Below, piece by piece: positions 62,702 to 64,000 of a stretch of 64,000 nucleotides of DNA. The first letter of the stretch is position 1. The number at the start of each line of letters is the position of its first letter. A program made the position numbers and the translations under genes. Source of the DNA: Betaproteobacteria bacterium (GTDB lineage Bacteria; Pseudomonadota; Gammaproteobacteria; Burkholderiales; Usitatibacteraceae); assembly GCA_016711875.1 (NCBI GenBank), contig JADJSD010000023.1, positions 390,371 to 454,370 on the forward strand, in the 5' to 3' direction. The notes under the pieces were generated by a model that ran no database searches, was not told the DNA's origin, and worked only from the letters and a program-made list of their open reading frames with translations.

Positions 62702-62774
62702 CCCCCTTCACCGAAGTCCCGACAACAACCCCAGGCGCAACCCGAGCGCATCAATCCCAGGAGGAGAACGACCC

Positions 62775-63737
62775 ATGAAGAACACGTTCCAACGCGCGCT
62801 CGCCGGCCTCGCCGCGACGCTCTTCGCCGCCGGCGCCCTCGCGCAGGAGATCAACTTCGGCATCATCTCGACCGACAAGAGCGCGGCCATCAAGTCGCTG
62901 TGGGATCCGTTCATCGACGACATGCAGAAGGCCACCGGCCTCAAGGTGAACGCCTTCTTCTCGACCGACTACACCGGCATCATCGAGGCGCAGCGCTTCA
63001 ACAAGGTGCAGGTGGCCTGGTACGGCAACAAGAGCGCGATCGAGGCGGTGGACCGCGCCAACGGCGAGGTGTTCGCCCAGTTCATCGACCTGCACGGCAC
63101 GCCCGGCTACTACAGCTACGTCATCACCCACAAGGACAGCCCGCTCAATTCGCTCGAGGACATGTTCAAGCGCGGCAAGGAGATCTCCTTCGGCTCCGGC
63201 GATCCGCAATCGACCTCCGGCACGCTCGTGCCAGGCTACTACGTGTTCACGCAGCGCGGCGTCGAGGCCAAGGACGTCTTCAAGGTCGTGCGCCCGGCTT
63301 CCCACGGCGTGAACCTGCTCGCCGTCCTCAACAAGCAGGTCGACGTCGCCACGAACAACAGCGAGGAGCTCGACAAGCTGAAGCTCAAGGACCCGGCCAA
63401 GCGCGAGCTGGTGAAGATCCTCTGGACTTCGCCGCTCATCCCGCGCGACCCGCTCGTCTGGCGCAAGGATCTCCCGGACGCCACCAAGAAGAAGCTCAAG
63501 GACTTCATCCTGGGCTACGGCAAGGACCAGCGCGAGAAGGACGTCCTCAAGGGCATGCAGGGCATCGCCGGCTTCCGCGCCTCCACGGATGCGCAGCTGA
63601 TCCCCATCCGGCAGCTCGAACTCGCGAAGGACCGCGCCAAGGTCGGCGGCGACACCACGCTCAACGCCGCCGAGAAGGACGCCAAGCTCAAGGCCATCGA
63701 CGCGAAGCTCGCCGAGCTCGCCAAGCAGGCGAAGTAG
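62775..63737 (+). CDS. phnD: Phosphonate-binding protein PhnD
   Basis: Periplasmic binding protein of 320 residues. Signal peptide ends near ALAQE; mature blocks INFGIISTDKS, VAWYGNKSAIEAV, YYSYVITHKDSPLNSLED and FGSGDPQSTSG are typical of PhnD. Ends immediately before the phnE GTG. Ribosome site AGGAGGA. Confidence 0.95.
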   Translation: MKNTFQRALAGLAATLFAAGALAQEINFGIISTDKSAAIKSLWDPFIDDMQKATGLKVNAFFSTDYTGIIEAQRFNKVQVAWYGNKSAIEAVDRANGEVFAQFIDLHGTPGYYSYVITHKDSPLNSLEDMFKRGKEISFGSGDPQSTSGTLVPGYYVFTQRGVEAKDVFKVVRPASHGVNLLAVLNKQVDVATNNSEELDKLKLKDPAKRELVKILWTSPLIPRDPLVWRKDLPDATKKKLKDFILGYGKDQREKDVLKGMQGIAGFRASTDAQLIPIRQLELAKDRAKVGGDTTLNAAEKDAKLKAIDAKLAELAKQAK

Positions 63738-64000
63738 GTGGCGCAAGCGGTTCCGATCCCCCCGGGGGCGCTCGATCCCCCGGGCGCGGGCAAGCGCACG
63801 CTCTCGCAGGCGTTCGGCTGGGCCATGTTCGTCCTGATCCTCGCCTGGGCCTGGAAGGGCGCCGACGTGCGCCCGCTGGACCTCGTGAAGGACTCGGGCA
63901 ACATGGCCAAGTTCCTCACGGAGTTCTTCCCGCCCGACTTCCGGGAGTGGAAGAGCTACCTGCGCGAGATGGTCGTGACGGTGCACATCGCCGTCTGGGG
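63738..64000 (+). CDS. phnE: Phosphonate permease PhnE, partial
   Basis: Starts at GTG directly after the phnD stop and runs off the window. The visible 87 residues include a Pro-rich cytoplasmic start, a first membrane helix (AMFVLILAWAW), then DVRPLDLV and LTEFFPPDFREWKSYLREM before the second helix begins, as in PhnE. The 3' end is outside this window. Confidence 0.9.
   Translation, partial: MAQAVPIPPGALDPPGAGKRTLSQAFGWAMFVLILAWAWKGADVRPLDLVKDSGNMAKFLTEFFPPDFREWKSYLREMVVTVHIAVW

Overview
The window is a GC-rich chromosomal segment from a Gram-negative proteobacterium. A betaproteobacterium fits best: there are periplasmic signal peptides, outer-membrane lipoproteins, Tat substrates, TTG and GTG starts, and a Burkholderiales-like phosphonate regulator with phnCDE. 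No rRNA, tRNA, CRISPR array, transposase or phage gene was found, so the taxonomic guess rests on gene style only.

Region 1 (1-20.8 kb) is mixed housekeeping and sensory DNA: secreted and lipoprotein genes, an MFS exporter, a lipoprotein hydrolase, a DUF302 protein, a Tat-exported metallo-beta-lactamase-fold protein, an M32 carboxypeptidase, a Tat-exported aldo/keto reductase, a PsiF-like protein, an HDOD protein and an acyltransferase. A PhnD-like binding protein sits directly before a large hybrid histidine kinase. A histidine kinase whose PAS domain has LOV photoreceptor residues is coupled to a FixJ-type regulator. Heme A synthase and a short-chain dehydrogenase without the usual catalytic Tyr/Lys close the region.

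Region 2 (21-50.5 kb) is the most interesting part. I read it as one C1-sulfonate oxidation locus. It holds a fused NuoE/NuoF-like formate dehydrogenase beta subunit (two frameshifts), folB, formate dehydrogenase alpha, formate-THF ligase, a SoeABC-like sulfite dehydrogenase, a Rieske oxygenase (alpha, beta, reductase and a Rieske ferredoxin fused to a cyclic-nucleotide-binding-like domain), and a SsuABC/NrtABC-type importer with one binding protein, two permeases and two ATPases. One of the permeases carries an N-terminal cyclic-nucleotide-binding-like domain. folD, two TauE/SafE exporters (one with a DUF1634 partner), a sigma-54 sensor/regulator pair, and a PanB paralogue operon with a third such domain and a GcvT-like THF enzyme follow. 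The logic resembles methanesulfonate use: import, oxygenolytic C-S cleavage to formaldehyde and sulfite, THF-linked oxidation to formate and CO2, and sulfite oxidation or export. The Rieske spacing differs from classical MsmA, so this would be a divergent system. Two sigma-54 promoters, before the oxygenase and before the PanB paralogue, each have the same inverted repeat (GTTTC-N5-GAAAC) about 73 bp upstream. A third copy precedes the sigma-54 sensor/regulator genes.

Region 3 (50.5-64 kb) holds an aldose epimerase, a MarC protein, a gamma-glutamylation amine/amino-alcohol cluster (PuuA-like synthetase, Fe-alcohol dehydrogenase, PuuD-like hydrolase, aldehyde dehydrogenase), a Na/Pi cotransporter, and a phosphonate locus: phnY-like aldehyde dehydrogenase with two frameshifts, a GntR regulator with a visible operator, then phnC, phnD and the start of phnE at the window edge.

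Repeats: two related elements built of nested inverted repeats lie in inverse orientation near 8.4-9.0 kb, and a third relative at 42.7-43.0 kb. A second repeat class made of GATGAAC-type units forms 35-48 bp inverted repeats at 22.7 and 50.5 kb, with a decayed copy at 54.2 kb. Four single-base homopolymer frameshifts fall in two genes and look more like assembly errors than decay.
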